This document shows, piece by piece, positions 1 through 10,168 of a stretch of 64,000 nt of DNA. The notes below the pieces were generated by a model that made no database searches, was not told the DNA's origin, and saw only the letters and a program-made list of their open reading frames with translations. The stretch's first letter is position 1, and each line of letters begins with the position of its first letter. The stretch is from positions 1,054,001 to 1,118,000 of the forward strand of contig OW818647.1 of assembly GCA_942492855.1 (NCBI GenBank), read 5' to 3'. Source of the stretch: G963677485 sp942492855 (GTDB lineage Bacteria; Armatimonadota; HRBIN16). The position numbers and the translations under genes are program-made.

Positions 1-430
1 GGCGCGGTCTGGCGGATAGCCCTCCCTTCCCATCCGAACCCATCCGTACCATCCGCGTAATCCATGGTTCAGACGAATGTCCGGCGCGGTCTGGCATGTA
101 GGGGCGATCGGCGATCGCCCTCTCCGCCGCGGGTTTAGTCACCCACACGGCTGATCAATAGCGGCCGGTGTCGCTTCGCTCCGACCGGCACAGGGGAAGC
201 GCCGCATTCCGATTACCTATGTCCCGGTTGGAGAATTCATCCACAGAAGGTACCAAAAGCGCCGATTAGGTAATAGACCGCGCCGGTTTCTCGGTACACC
301 TCCGACCGCAATGCAGCCCGTCTCCGGCGCGGTCTGGCGGATAGCCCTCCCTCTCCATCCGAGCCCATCCGTGCCATCCGCGTAATCCGTGGTTCAGACG
401 AATGTCCGGCGCGGATCGATACGCCTTCCG
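1..430. repeat. Intergenic repeat-rich DNA, no gene
   Basis: No credible coding sequence. It holds two copies of a low-complexity block built from CATCCG / ATCCGCGTAATCC units ending in GGTTCAGACGAATGTCCGG (about 41-95 and 356-410) and several copies of the CCGGCGCGGTCTGG / GACCGCGCCGGT motif (1, 81, 277, 323, 405). A palindromic GCGATCGGCGATCGCC block lies near 104-120. The same motifs recur in other gaps of this window. The ORF on the minus strand here is repeat-derived. Confidence 0.75.
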
Positions 431-432
431 CC

Positions 433-461
433 TTGACATCGCTAGTTGTAAAGGGTATTGT
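433..461 (+). promoter_or_regulatory. Sigma-70 type promoter
   Basis: A perfect -35 TTGACA (433-438), a 17-nt spacer and a -10 TATTGT (456-461), about 77 bases ahead of the membrane-protein start at 539. This is the best consensus promoter in the window. Confidence 0.7.
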
Positions 462-538
462 AACTCAGAGAAGAACACGATATTTGTGTTCGCTGACCTA
501 TTTACTGGAAAGACACACCCAATTGTGAGGTCACACGC

Positions 539-1159
539 ATGATCACTGCCGGAATACGCCGCAACCAGGACCGCTGGCATACGCTGAAACTGAGCTGCAT
601 CGCCAGAATCGCCAAAACGGACGGCGCGTTAGGCAACACCATCCTGGCCTGCCTGCTGATCATGCTAGCGGACATCATCTGTATGATCGTGACCGAGTCA
701 TACCTGCTCTGTGTGGCCGTCAACACGCTGATGGTGGTGGTATGGGGATCAGCCCGGCGCGCTCATTACCAAGTCGTGCTGCCTACAGCGCTCGTAGCCG
801 CCAGTTTGGCCTTGGTTACGCGTTTGTTTATCGACGGCTTTTTCATGTGCTTCGTCATTTGGACAGCAAACTTGATGATTGCACTGCGGCCTGAGCTGTT
901 TCGGCGTTGGCGATATAATAAAGCATTATTAGCTGTTCTATCGGTGATCTCATGTGTGATTATCATCGTGCTTCTACCAATTCTGCCGAAGGACATGATA
1001 TTTAATAACAAACACAACATCATTCCTGACTGGGTGTCGTTTACCATCTTTGGGTATTTCACTATGGTTACTGGTAAGCAAATACATGACAGGGTACATG
1101 GTCATGATGATGAGGAGGCAGAGGAAGCCGATAGCAGGAGCCTCCCCAACAACGCCTAG
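539..1159 (+). CDS. Small polytopic membrane protein of unknown function
   Basis: I do not recognise a family. The 206-residue product has a charged N-terminus (about 30 residues), then four to five hydrophobic stretches (roughly residues 33-75, 80-115, 125-150, 165-180) and an acidic, hydrophilic tail after about residue 185, so it is probably an inner-membrane protein. The start is supported by GAGGT eight bases upstream and by a consensus promoter 77 bases upstream. It is a single-gene unit facing the convergent GH172 gene; a strong shared terminator separates them. Real gene likely, function unknown. Confidence 0.6.
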   Translation: MITAGIRRNQDRWHTLKLSCIARIAKTDGALGNTILACLLIMLADIICMIVTESYLLCVAVNTLMVVVWGSARRAHYQVVLPTALVAASLALVTRLFIDGFFMCFVIWTANLMIALRPELFRRWRYNKALLAVLSVISCVIIIVLLPILPKDMIFNNKHNIIPDWVSFTIFGYFTMVTGKQIHDRVHGHDDEEAEEADSRSLPNNA

Positions 1160-1180
1160 CCATGGCTTAACGAACATGCC

Positions 1181-1217
1181 AAATCCCCTCCCTTCGCAGC
1201 GCGAAGGGAGGGGGTTT
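1181..1217. terminator. Bidirectional rho-independent terminator
   Basis: A 17-bp stem (AAATCCCCTCCCTTCGC, 1181-1197, with its complement at 1201-1217) closed by a 3-nt loop, with A-rich and T-rich flanks. It sits between the end of the membrane-protein gene and the end of the convergent GH172 gene, so it can serve both strands. Confidence 0.75.
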
Positions 1218-1219
1218 CG

Positions 1220-2278
<1,059 letters not shown>

Positions 2279-2353
2279 CGAATCATGACCTCCAAAATCG
2301 GCACATCTGGGGCACGGCACGCTGGGGCACGGCACGCCATGCCCCTACTATCG
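2279..2353. repeat. Short direct repeat between the GH172 genes
   Basis: The 75-base gap contains GGGGCACGGCACGC twice in tandem (about 2310-2340). No promoter or terminator is obvious, which supports co-transcription of the two GH172 genes. Confidence 0.5.
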
Positions 2354-3412
2354 TTATCTAACCCAGATCATCTCTTTGCTGGGCAGAACAGGGAACACGC
2401 CATGTGGCTCCGACTGGTACCACAGTGCCAGCGAGCTGATGTCGTCGCGCAGGGGCTGGAAGTGCCCCTCCTGCCACCAGCCAAGCGCCTGCATGGTCAC
2501 CTTGAGGTCTTGCTTGAACCGGATGGGGTCCATGATGTGCCAGCGATAAAGGTCAAACGCGGCCGGCTTGGTCTCCACTCTGCGCGCCATGGGCATGCCC
2601 AGGAAAGGGGTGTTATACGGTTCTTCCTTGCCCTTGCTGTCATAGAAGCACCAGGCTCCGCCGAAGTAGTCCTCAGTGCCTGTTCCGCAGATGGTGGGGT
2701 ATTTCCCGTCGCCGTCCATGAAGAACTTGATCTCGCCCTCGCCCCACCAACCGCAACTGAAGCTCATCCAGCTCAGGAAGGTGCCCACGTAGTGGCCCTG
2801 TCCCTTCACGCCGTCAAGTATCACGTGCTCTGGGCAGTCCATGGGGGTCACGCTGCGTCGCCACTGTGCGTGAAGGTAGGCCGCCTCAGCGGGTACCTCC
2901 TGCAGTGCGTAGCTGATCTGGTAGAAGAAACCGCCGATGTCCTTGCCCCATGTGTTTTCGATGGTCATACGGCAATTTTTGCGAAATGGCATGGGCCAGT
3001 AGCTGTTAAATCCGCCGCTTGGGTTGACCGCGATGGGCATGGAGACCACGTTGTGGCGGTCACCCTGTCCGTGGCAGAAGAAGTCACCCAGAGGGCACTC
3101 AACAGAAGGGGTCTCTTCCCCGTCCCAATACATGCGCAGGATGCACGTTCGGTAGGCAATGGGGTCTACCGTGATCCAGATGTGCTGGATCAGGCCTGGG
3201 CCATCAATCTCAGCCAGCGTCACGGTTTCGCCAGAAGCGACCGTAATACAGGGGCGGACTTTCCAGCCCTCGCCTAAAAATTCGCTGCACTCACCCGGTT
3301 TGGGTGCGACTCTAGCTCCGCCCCCTTTTGCTCCATTGGGGTTCTCGGCGTTGATACTACGGGTCTCCGCGCTGCTGAGTAGTGCAATGTTGGATAGACT
3401 GCTGATAAACAC
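2354..3412 (-). CDS. GH172 (DUF2961) glycoside hydrolase, copy 2
   Basis: Tandem paralogue of the neighbouring gene, same length (352 residues) and same motifs: WDGEETPSVE, GDFFCHGQGDRHN, a glutamate in GEGEIKFFMDGD and one in GTGTEDYFGG. Differences cluster in the first 60 residues and in two surface loops, for example GFYGKDNKEEAYN versus CFYDSKGKEEPYN, so the two may differ in substrate or acceptor. The start is GTG at 3412 with AGGAGG (complement of 3424-3429) eleven bases upstream. The upstream leader is shared with the 883-residue gene that starts at 6669, suggesting common control. Probably the first gene of a two-gene unit. Confidence 0.9.
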   Translation of the reverse strand: MFISSLSNIALLSSAETRSINAENPNGAKGGGARVAPKPGECSEFLGEGWKVRPCITVASGETVTLAEIDGPGLIQHIWITVDPIAYRTCILRMYWDGEETPSVECPLGDFFCHGQGDRHNVVSMPIAVNPSGGFNSYWPMPFRKNCRMTIENTWGKDIGGFFYQISYALQEVPAEAAYLHAQWRRSVTPMDCPEHVILDGVKGQGHYVGTFLSWMSFSCGWWGEGEIKFFMDGDGKYPTICGTGTEDYFGGAWCFYDSKGKEEPYNTPFLGMPMARRVETKPAAFDLYRWHIMDPIRFKQDLKVTMQALGWWQEGHFQPLRDDISSLALWYQSEPHGVFPVLPSKEMIWVR

Positions 3413-3475
3413 AGTGTGTTTAGCCTCCTATGAGGAATTTAGTGGGAGTCTTTTCAATTATGACATATTTTCAGA
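3413..3475 (-). promoter_or_regulatory. Leader shared with the 6.7-kb gene
   Basis: Read on the minus strand this leader contains a possible -10 CATAAT, then CTCATAGGAGGC as ribosome binding site. The stretch from about 3422 to 3470 aligns at roughly 75% with 6733-6780, upstream of the large secreted protein. The match extends into the first codons of the GH172 gene, so the two leaders are duplicates. No clear -35 is visible. Confidence 0.5.
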
Positions 3476-3616
3476 CGGGTTCATAACCAGCCAAACAACG
3501 CTCTGCATTTGCCATCGTGCCGGGCAGCTTGGGCCACTGACAACCATCAACCATCATGTGCAGCCGATGGTTGGTAATTCCTTGCACGTTGGTAAAAGGC
3601 TTAAGCAATCCTGCGG

Positions 3617-3986
3617 GTAACAACTCAGCCGTCAGATGAGACTGCCAAGTTAAATCTCAGCATTGGCACCGCCTGCAGCAGGCATCCCTACGGGCACCCA
3701 CGAAGTGGGTATGATTCTTATAGCCAGGGGTGAGCGAAGCGATACCCCTGGACAGCGGCGCATCATCCCTACCCCGAAGTGGGTCGCACCTATGCGCGGT
3801 AGCCGTCTTATCAAGTCACCGAAGACGACCCACTTCGGGGTAGTCGGTTTTTCGTTGCCTACCACGGGTTGCGCTGGCGCTTACCCGTGGCTATAGGAAT
3901 CTTACCCACTTTGTGGGTGCCGGACGCTATAACAGCCATATAGATAGTGGTCTGATGCACTATCATCCCTAAGGTTGAGTGTTTAC
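3617..3986. mobile_element. Cloverleaf MITE, copy 1
   Basis: A 370-bp non-coding element. Terminal inverted repeats are GTAACAACTCAGCC (3617-3630) and GGTTGAGTGTTTAC (3973-3986). It is flanked by a perfect 8-bp direct repeat TCCTGCGG (3609-3616 and 3987-3994), a target-site duplication. Inside, an outer palindrome (ACCCACGAAGTGGGT ... CCCACTTTGTGGGT) encloses three hairpins: CCAGGGGT..ACCCCTGG, CTACCCCGAAGTGGGTCG with its complement, and CCACGGGT..ACCCGTGG. It lies between the GH172 leader and the 883-residue gene. Same orientation as copy 4. It contains no transposase, so it must have been moved in trans. Confidence 0.9.
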
Positions 3987-4017
3987 TCCTGCGGTGAATT
4001 GCTGGATGATTATCCCC

Positions 4018-6669
4018 TTATCTGAGCATAGATGACATCTCTTTCATCATCTTCAGCACCGATTTGTAGTCGCGTGCACGGTACGTGGTCAGCGCAGCGG
4101 TGAACCTGCGCTGCACCTTGGCAAGTTGCTCACTGGCGGGTGTTTTAAGTGCGGCCAGTTGTAAACGCGCATACATGCAGGCAAGCTGGTTGCCGGCTTC
4201 CCGTTGTTGTAGTCTAGCAGTACGTGCAGCCACCGGTTCGCTGCGCGTTAAGGTCAGCCTTTTATGTGTTTGGGGTGCCAGAGTGACCGCGATGCCGGCA
4301 GTAAGCTGCTTGTTGGTGTGTTCCGCAGACAGCACCTTGCCAGCCAAATCCTGGACGTCAAGTTTATACTTACCGGCTGATAGATTCTTGAACATGATTC
4401 TACATTTCAGTGGCTTGGAATCCGGGTTATATACCACAAAATGCCTGCTTGCGCCGGATACCGCATCATCATACCCATCTAGAGCATCCAGATTCAGCAC
4501 CATGATGTTGCGGTCATCAGCTTCCGCGAGTGCCTCATACAGCCAGTAATTCCACATCGACATGCCGGACATATACGCAGCGGTTTGGCCTCGATGCCCC
4601 CCGTTGCCCTCCAGGCAGTAGAAAGGTTCGATCGGGAAATACTGTCCGACTCCTGGCTGCCTGATGCCAAGCACTGTGTCACTGCATGCCGCAGGGTAGA
4701 AGTAGAACGAGTTGATGCGATTTAGGTTGGTAAGCTTAAGCAACAGGGGATAGATGGGATTCAATGTGTCGTGCTTCAGCAGGGAGGTTATGCAGAGGTT
4801 AGCCTCTGTAGTCTCCCATGGCGTGGCTACGTGTGCTCCGCCATGCGGATAAAACAGCCCGGCATTACGCAATTCGCGGCTGATGGCGTCTGTCTCGTCT
4901 TCATACCAGAATGTCAGCCGTAGAAGTATATTCGCAAAATCCCTCGAGTAGCGCAGGTATTTGATGTCGCCTGTGGCTTTGTATACATCGTATGCGGCGA
5001 CCGCTCCATATGCGGGACCGAATAACTCTGTGATAGGGAACTCAATTGGGTCGGAGTATGTGCGTGTATATATATCATTCTTTACAGTGTATCGCATGGT
5101 TGTCATGAGCTTATTGATACTGGCGGCAGCCTCATTTCGGAATAAGATGTCGCCGGACATCCGATAAGCCCGCATCATAACATACGCATATGATCCGACT
5201 TGCCATGGCTCGCGTACCGTGCCCAGCTTTGGCACGTCGTTCTGCACCAGGGGTATGAATTTGTATGGATCAAACCACTGCGGGAACACATAATCCACTT
5301 TGTGAGCATACTCGATAAGCTTGCGGGCGGACATCAGAAATCGTCCAGCCACTGCTGGGGTCACATGGTCCGCCGATGAGGCGTCGAAGGCACGGATTGT
5401 TTCTATGTTGAAGAACAGATTCTGCCAGCTCATCTCCATATCACCGACATGCTCAGGCTGACGCGTGCCCCACCGAATCATCCCTGCCTTGGGATCAAAG
5501 AACCGCGCAAGCGCATTCACCTTTATCTGTATGAGATCGCGTTGTTTTGGGTCCGGATTGATCCGTGAATACAGAGACCATGCGGACAGGTGGTTGTTTA
5601 CCGTGGAGAAGTCCCATTCATTTTGTATCCTCGAGGCAGACGAGACGTGCCCGGGATGAACGGCCATCTCAGACGATGGTTCCACCAAGCTCAACGGCCC
5701 ATCGGTCCACGGTGCCTTGAGATGAGAGAAGGTGATACCATCCACCATTAGGTCTTCTGTGGTTTTACGTGCGAACTGCGTCCAGGAAACTGGCCCGCTA
5801 TCCGTGTAATTCTTCGGGAAGACGGATGTTGCAGGATGGAGTGGAGCGCACAAACGGACCATCGTATCCAGGGCCTGTAGGGATGTTGGTTTGGTGGGTC
5901 GGGCACCTGAGTAGAGGTAGAACTGCGTTACCATATCGCCAGACCGTATTCGGTTGCCTGTCAGCTTATCGCAATGCATACCCAACCCTGTTCTGCCATC
6001 CATGGATCGTGCGCCCACGCGCACATCAAGAAATCGCTGAATGCCGTCGGCAGCCATCCAGGTGGCTGGGGTCATGTCAAAATAGACCATGGCTTCAGTG
6101 CCCTTGTGCCAGAGATATGCTGCAGGAAACCCTAAGCAGTGAGGTATTCCCAAAGAGCCGTAGATGCTTTCCGGACCCTGGTCGACGACTACCAGAGGCT
6201 TTGTATCCGCCATCCATAAAGCGACCGACGGCTGGGGGTTCGGCAGGATCAGATCGGCAGGCAGGTGACAGGTGATACGAAAGCTGATCAAGGGCGAACC
6301 TGCCCTGGCCTCAACCAGCAAATCCCAGCTATAGTCGGGATTTGTGTGAACCCCGCTCAGCATGACTGCTTTGGAGGCTTGAGTGTCCCGCACCACTTTG
6401 GCATCGCTGGGTTTGAGGTTGAACACGTAGCCGGTCATTATAGATTCGGACGGGCCAAACAACGGTTCCCATCGGTGGCCGTGGAATACAGTTGTTGAGA
6501 TCAGATAGTGGTTGCTGGCGTCACGGGTAAAGGTCACACGCTGGGACTGGTTTCCGATAGTGATCACGTCTGGAGTTGATTTCAGGTACAAATCGGGTTG
6601 TGCGGCGCTGAGCGTTTTAGGAAACATACTGGCCACCATGCAGACCATGAGCACTGCACACAAGAGCAT
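4018..6669 (-). CDS. Large secreted protein, possible (alpha/alpha)-toroid carbohydrate-active protein
   Basis: 883 residues. Residues 1-23 form a signal peptide (hydrophobic core, cleavage near LSAA|Q), so it is exported. The first third is beta-rich; residues about 300-700 are helical with W/Y-rich segments such as EMSWQNLFFNIE, YAYVMMRAYRMSGD and GDIKYLRYSRDFAN, the style of (alpha/alpha)6-barrel polysaccharide-active enzymes; the last 120 residues look like a small beta domain followed by a charged helical tail. I cannot place it in a named family and see no certain catalytic residue. The ATG at 6669 has no ribosome binding site of its own; the good one (GGAGG, complement about 6731-6735) belongs to a short upstream reading frame that overlaps the start, so translation may be coupled. 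Proximity to two GH172 genes with the same leader suggests a joint role in glycan use. Confidence 0.65.
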   Translation of the reverse strand: MLLCAVLMVCMVASMFPKTLSAAQPDLYLKSTPDVITIGNQSQRVTFTRDASNHYLISTTVFHGHRWEPLFGPSESIMTGYVFNLKPSDAKVVRDTQASKAVMLSGVHTNPDYSWDLLVEARAGSPLISFRITCHLPADLILPNPQPSVALWMADTKPLVVVDQGPESIYGSLGIPHCLGFPAAYLWHKGTEAMVYFDMTPATWMAADGIQRFLDVRVGARSMDGRTGLGMHCDKLTGNRIRSGDMVTQFYLYSGARPTKPTSLQALDTMVRLCAPLHPATSVFPKNYTDSGPVSWTQFARKTTEDLMVDGITFSHLKAPWTDGPLSLVEPSSEMAVHPGHVSSASRIQNEWDFSTVNNHLSAWSLYSRINPDPKQRDLIQIKVNALARFFDPKAGMIRWGTRQPEHVGDMEMSWQNLFFNIETIRAFDASSADHVTPAVAGRFLMSARKLIEYAHKVDYVFPQWFDPYKFIPLVQNDVPKLGTVREPWQVGSYAYVMMRAYRMSGDILFRNEAAASINKLMTTMRYTVKNDIYTRTYSDPIEFPITELFGPAYGAVAAYDVYKATGDIKYLRYSRDFANILLRLTFWYEDETDAISRELRNAGLFYPHGGAHVATPWETTEANLCITSLLKHDTLNPIYPLLLKLTNLNRINSFYFYPAACSDTVLGIRQPGVGQYFPIEPFYCLEGNGGHRGQTAAYMSGMSMWNYWLYEALAEADDRNIMVLNLDALDGYDDAVSGASRHFVVYNPDSKPLKCRIMFKNLSAGKYKLDVQDLAGKVLSAEHTNKQLTAGIAVTLAPQTHKRLTLTRSEPVAARTARLQQREAGNQLACMYARLQLAALKTPASEQLAKVQRRFTAALTTYRARDYKSVLKMMKEMSSMLR

Positions 6670-6785
6670 ATCGATGGGATGACATGCGCTCCGCGCTGTT
6701 GGATCGACTGTCGATTAACAAAGTGAACGTGGCCTCCTATGAGGAAACTAGTCGGATTCTTTTCATTTATTACACAAATCCAAGC
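6670..6785 (-). pseudogene. Remnant of a GH172 5' end and leader
   Basis: On the minus strand the sequence from about 6780 down to 6690 repeats the GH172 leader (CTCATAGGAGGC and flanks) and its first codons: LLIDSRSN-SAE here against VFISSLSN...SAE in the gene at 3412, with about five codons deleted. The frame continues for some 30 codons and stops inside the signal-peptide codons of the 883-residue gene. This is a truncated duplicate whose promoter and ribosome binding site now serve the downstream gene. Confidence 0.6.
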
Positions 6786-7022
6786 GGATGGGTGAAGAGG
6801 CGATGTGGGTTAATTGTTGGGGTAGAGGTGAAGATTCGTCTGAACCACGGATTACACGGATTACACGGATTACACGGATGGAGAGGGAGGCCAATCAGGC
6901 GATTGGCGTTCCCAGGTGGGCGGTTCTCGAACCGCCCAGGGCGACCGCCGGTCGCCCCTACCGGCGCGGTCATTACCCAATCTGTGAAATCTGTGCCATC
7001 TGTGGATTGGTTCCCATCAACG
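6786..7022. repeat. Repeat cluster between divergent leader and MFS gene end
   Basis: No gene. Contains TGAACCACGG followed by three tandem copies of the 9-mer ATTACACGG (about 6841-6880), GCCAATCAGGCGATTGGC (6890-6908), an inverted GGCGGTTCTCGAACCGCC block and one CCGGCGCGGT motif (6961). All recur in other gaps. Confidence 0.7.
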
Positions 7023-8285
7023 TCACTCGACTGGCACTGCCCGTTTGAGCTCTTTGTTGGGGTTGAACGCAACCAGTGTGATAATCCAGGCGACTGTCAA
7101 CAAAATGCAGCACCCGATGAAGGGTGTGATATGGGCGATGCGCGGGATGGGAGATGCATGGATATACAGATAGCTGCCCAATGGCGCACCGATCATCGCA
7201 CCCACACCCTGCGCGGTAAAGACGGCGCCCATGATGGCACCCCTGCGCTCGCTGTTTATATTGCTCACGATGGCCATCCAGGCCGGGATTGCCAGTATAT
7301 AGCCGATCCCCACCACAGTGCAGCCGATCATCAGCCAGATATGATGGCTGGTAAACGGCACCATCCACATCCCGAAGCAGCACAGCGTCATGCCGATGCA
7401 CATCACCCGTCGCTTGCCCCAGCGGTCGGCGGCTCTGCCGGCCGGCACGCTGGCCAGCGCAAACACGATGGCCGGCGGCAGCAGCAGCGCGCCATAGCCA
7501 GTTTCGGAGAGGTGCAGTTCGTCCATGGCATAAAGTTTCACCAGAAGCATCACTAGCCCAATGGCCAGGTAGACTACAAACCCCAGCAGCATGGTGTCCG
7601 GCACCATCTTGGCGGCAATCCAGAGGTCCTTGATTTTGGGCACATGGCTCTCATTTTGTGACTCGGAATGGTGCAACGGCATTTTGTTGGGAACGCCCAC
7701 GTAACAAATCAGTGCAGTACACAGGAAAAGAACCCCCGCCAGGTAAAAACTGGCGTGCATGGATTCCGGCATCAAATGGTGGGTTTTGCTGTAGTCATTC
7801 ACCAAACCGCCCAGCAGCGGTCCTAGTGCGATGCCGATCATGTAGGTGACGTTGAACAGGCTCATGGCGGTGGCCCGCTGCTTGGGATCGGCGGCGTCGG
7901 CTACTGTGGCAAAGGCGGTGGGCCAGAGCGCAGCGGCGCCGATGCCATCTAGCGCACGGATGGCCATCAGCCCCAAAGGGTGACCGATAACCACGGTCAG
8001 CGGGGCGGTGATCATGCTGATCAGCGGTCCCAGCATCAGCATCGGCTTGCGACCGAAGCGGTCGCTCAACAGCCCCATGGGCGACTTCAGCAGCGTCTCC
8101 ACTAGCAGAAACGCAGCACCTATCGCCCCGATCCATACCCCCCAGTGCATTTTCATGAGGTACGGAGGCATGGCGGAGAAGTTTACTATTGCGTAAGACA
8201 ACTCCGCCACACCAGACATGATTACCAGCGAGATAAGCGCCCGCTGCCGAGTTTTAACCTGAGTGGCAGATAACTCTGCTGCCAC
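7023..8285 (-). CDS. Major facilitator superfamily transporter
   Basis: 420 residues with about twelve hydrophobic segments and the MFS signature loop DRFGRKPML (about 77-85) between TM2 and TM3, and a second copy DRWGKRRVM in the C-terminal half. Closest in style to drug/sugar exporters of the MFS_1 type; the substrate cannot be told. GTG start at 8285; only one base separates it from the stop of the upstream dehydrogenase gene, so the two are translationally coupled. Last gene of the five-gene operon that begins with menG. Gfo/Idh/MocA plus MFS pairs are common in carbohydrate-catabolic loci, so a sugar or cyclitol is a reasonable guess. Confidence 0.9.
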   Translation of the reverse strand: MAAELSATQVKTRQRALISLVIMSGVAELSYAIVNFSAMPPYLMKMHWGVWIGAIGAAFLLVETLLKSPMGLLSDRFGRKPMLMLGPLISMITAPLTVVIGHPLGLMAIRALDGIGAAALWPTAFATVADAADPKQRATAMSLFNVTYMIGIALGPLLGGLVNDYSKTHHLMPESMHASFYLAGVLFLCTALICYVGVPNKMPLHHSESQNESHVPKIKDLWIAAKMVPDTMLLGFVVYLAIGLVMLLVKLYAMDELHLSETGYGALLLPPAIVFALASVPAGRAADRWGKRRVMCIGMTLCCFGMWMVPFTSHHIWLMIGCTVVGIGYILAIPAWMAIVSNINSERRGAIMGAVFTAQGVGAMIGAPLGSYLYIHASPIPRIAHITPFIGCCILLTVAWIITLVAFNPNKELKRAVPVE

Positions 8286-8286
8286 T

Positions 8287-9333
8287 CTACAGGAGTACCT
8301 CGTGGCCGGTTTCTGTTGATCGGTACACCGCGTCGATAATCTGAGTGGCCATCAGCCCCTGCTCGCCAGTCACATACACCTCTGTGTCGTTAATGATGGC
8401 CTCCAGGAAGGCCTTCACTTCGCGAGTGTGCGAGGATGGTCCGCGCTGCATCCAGGTCGGCACGATTTCGGTGAGAGCGCCGTTCTGCTCCTTGTAGATT
8501 TTGCATGGGGAGTTGCACGCGCCGGCTTCGGTGCCAAGCACCGTGCTGCACATCATGTCATGGTCGATATTGGCGCAGAAGCTGCTTTCGATGCTCATCA
8601 CCGCGCCGTTCTCAAACCGTACCAGACCGCAGGCGAAGTCCTCTACCGTGAAGGTGGCTGGATCCCACGGGCCCCACTCGTTCACGTGACCAGAGCGGTT
8701 GCCGAATTCCTTAAATGTCATCCCCGTCACACTCACCGGCTTGGGATGGCCCATAAACCATAGCGTGGTGTCGATGATATGGACACCGATGTCAATCATG
8801 GGGCCGCCGCCCTGCTTGGCTTTGTCCGTAAACACGCCCCAGGTGGGAACACCACGACGACGCAATGCCTGCGCTCGTGCGTAGTAGATTTTCCCGAGCT
8901 GGCCTTCGTCAATGGCCTGTTTGATCATCTGCTGTTCCGGTTCAAAGCGCATATTCAAGCCAATCTGCAGCTTGCGGCCATACTTATGGCTTGCGGCCAC
9001 CATCTCGGCACCCTCTGCAGGGTTCATGGCGATGGGTTTCTCACACAGCACATGTTTGCCAGCCTTCAACGCATCTACAGTAGGCCGGATATGGGCGATG
9101 TTGGGGGTACACACACTGACAGCATCTACGGATTTAAGCTTTAGTAGATCGTGATAATTCTCATAAACATGGGGGATATTATATTCCTTAGCGAAGGCTT
9201 CAGCCCGTTCTGGAATAATATCACATACAGCTTGCACTTTACAGAGCTCCGGGTAGGTGAGGTAAGCAGGAATATGCGCTCCGCGAGCGATTCCGCCGGC
9301 ACCGATGATTCCGATTCCAAGTGGTTGTTTCAT
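8287..9333 (-). CDS. Gfo/Idh/MocA family NAD(P)-dependent oxidoreductase
   Basis: 348 residues. The N-terminal Rossmann domain shows GIGIIGAGGIARGAHIPAY (about 6-24); the conserved CEKPIAMNP (about 96-104) carries the catalytic-loop lysine of the family; GGGPMIDIGVHIIDTTLWFM (about 176-195) is the substrate-side motif with the conserved D and H. Family members oxidise or reduce sugars, inositols or related compounds with NAD(P); which one cannot be told. AGGAGGG lies about eleven bases before the ATG. Fourth in the minus-strand operon, followed directly by an MFS transporter. Confidence 0.93.
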   Translation of the reverse strand: MKQPLGIGIIGAGGIARGAHIPAYLTYPELCKVQAVCDIIPERAEAFAKEYNIPHVYENYHDLLKLKSVDAVSVCTPNIAHIRPTVDALKAGKHVLCEKPIAMNPAEGAEMVAASHKYGRKLQIGLNMRFEPEQQMIKQAIDEGQLGKIYYARAQALRRRGVPTWGVFTDKAKQGGGPMIDIGVHIIDTTLWFMGHPKPVSVTGMTFKEFGNRSGHVNEWGPWDPATFTVEDFACGLVRFENGAVMSIESSFCANIDHDMMCSTVLGTEAGACNSPCKIYKEQNGALTEIVPTWMQRGPSSHTREVKAFLEAIINDTEVYVTGEQGLMATQIIDAVYRSTETGHEVLL

Positions 9334-9349
9334 GGTATGTTGTTCCCTC

Positions 9350-10168
9350 CTATATTGACTTTGGCCACAGCCGATAACGGCTGTCCCATAAGCCTTCGAT
9401 GCTGTCGATGACTAGATGCGGACGATGCTGAGGCTCTGCCTGCAGTGCGTCTTCCAGGTTGTTGACACCTGTGGTGACCAAAGCCGTCTGTAATCCCAGT
9501 TCCCGCCCCAGAATGACATCTGTATCCATTCTATCGCCAATAAGCAGGCTGCGCTCTGGTGTGGTGCCCACTTCGGCTATCAGTAGATTAATCCCAAGCG
9601 GGTTTGGTTTCCCCGCTGTAAATGCGGTGACCCCACTCGCCCGCTCTATCGCCGCGACCAAGGAACCAGCTCCTGGCCGGATAGACCCGTTGGCCCCCGG
9701 AAAAGTGGCGTCTTGATTGGTGGCGATGAACTGCGCACCATTTTGGATCGACACTAATGCTTTACGCAGCGTCTCATATGTGAAGTTCCAGTCGATACCC
9801 ACCACCACATAGTCGGGATGATCCTCTTCAGGGTCATCTACCAGCTCAATTCCCACGGCCAGCAGTTCCGCGCGCAGCCCATCCATGCCCACCACATAGG
9901 CACTCTTCCCTTTGGCTCCCTGTTCAACCAGGTAATAGGCGGCACAGAAGGACGAAGACATGAACTCAGCGGGTTGGCAATCAATGCCCATGTTCTGCAG
10001 CCTTTGGGCAAAGGTGTGGCGCGAGACCGATGAGTTATTACTCAGAAACCGCACCACCACACCCTCATCACGCAGCCGCTTGACGCCTGCCGCAGCGTAG
10101 GGCATCGGCTCCTTGTCGCGGTAGATCACACCGTCCAGGTCAAAAATGACCATATCCACATCAAACAT
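9350..10168 (-). CDS. HAD-superfamily class IIA hydrolase (NagD/phosphoglycolate phosphatase type)
   Basis: 272 residues. HAD motifs are complete: DLDGV (motif I, about residues 9-13), LSNNSS (motif II), KPNP with the motif III lysine, and GDRMDTD (motif IV). The large C2-type cap between motifs II and III marks subclass IIA. Such enzymes dephosphorylate small metabolites, often 2-phosphoglycolate or a nucleotide. I take the ATG at 10168, which overlaps the stop of the prenyl synthase gene (ATGTTTGA) and has GGTGG upstream; a longer in-frame TTG start at 10183 is less likely. Role within the quinone operon unclear, perhaps metabolite repair. Confidence 0.9.
   Translation of the reverse strand: MFDVDMVIFDLDGVIYRDKEPMPYAAAGVKRLRDEGVVVRFLSNNSSVSRHTFAQRLQNMGIDCQPAEFMSSSFCAAYYLVEQGAKGKSAYVVGMDGLRAELLAVGIELVDDPEEDHPDYVVVGIDWNFTYETLRKALVSIQNGAQFIATNQDATFPGANGSIRPGAGSLVAAIERASGVTAFTAGKPNPLGINLLIAEVGTTPERSLLIGDRMDTDVILGRELGLQTALVTTGVNNLEDALQAEPQHRPHLVIDSIEGLWDSRYRLWPKSI

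Noticed and set aside
6841..6881. CRISPR-like short repeats
   Set aside because: The ATTACACGG units are contiguous without spacers, and the 9-bp unit is far shorter than a CRISPR repeat.
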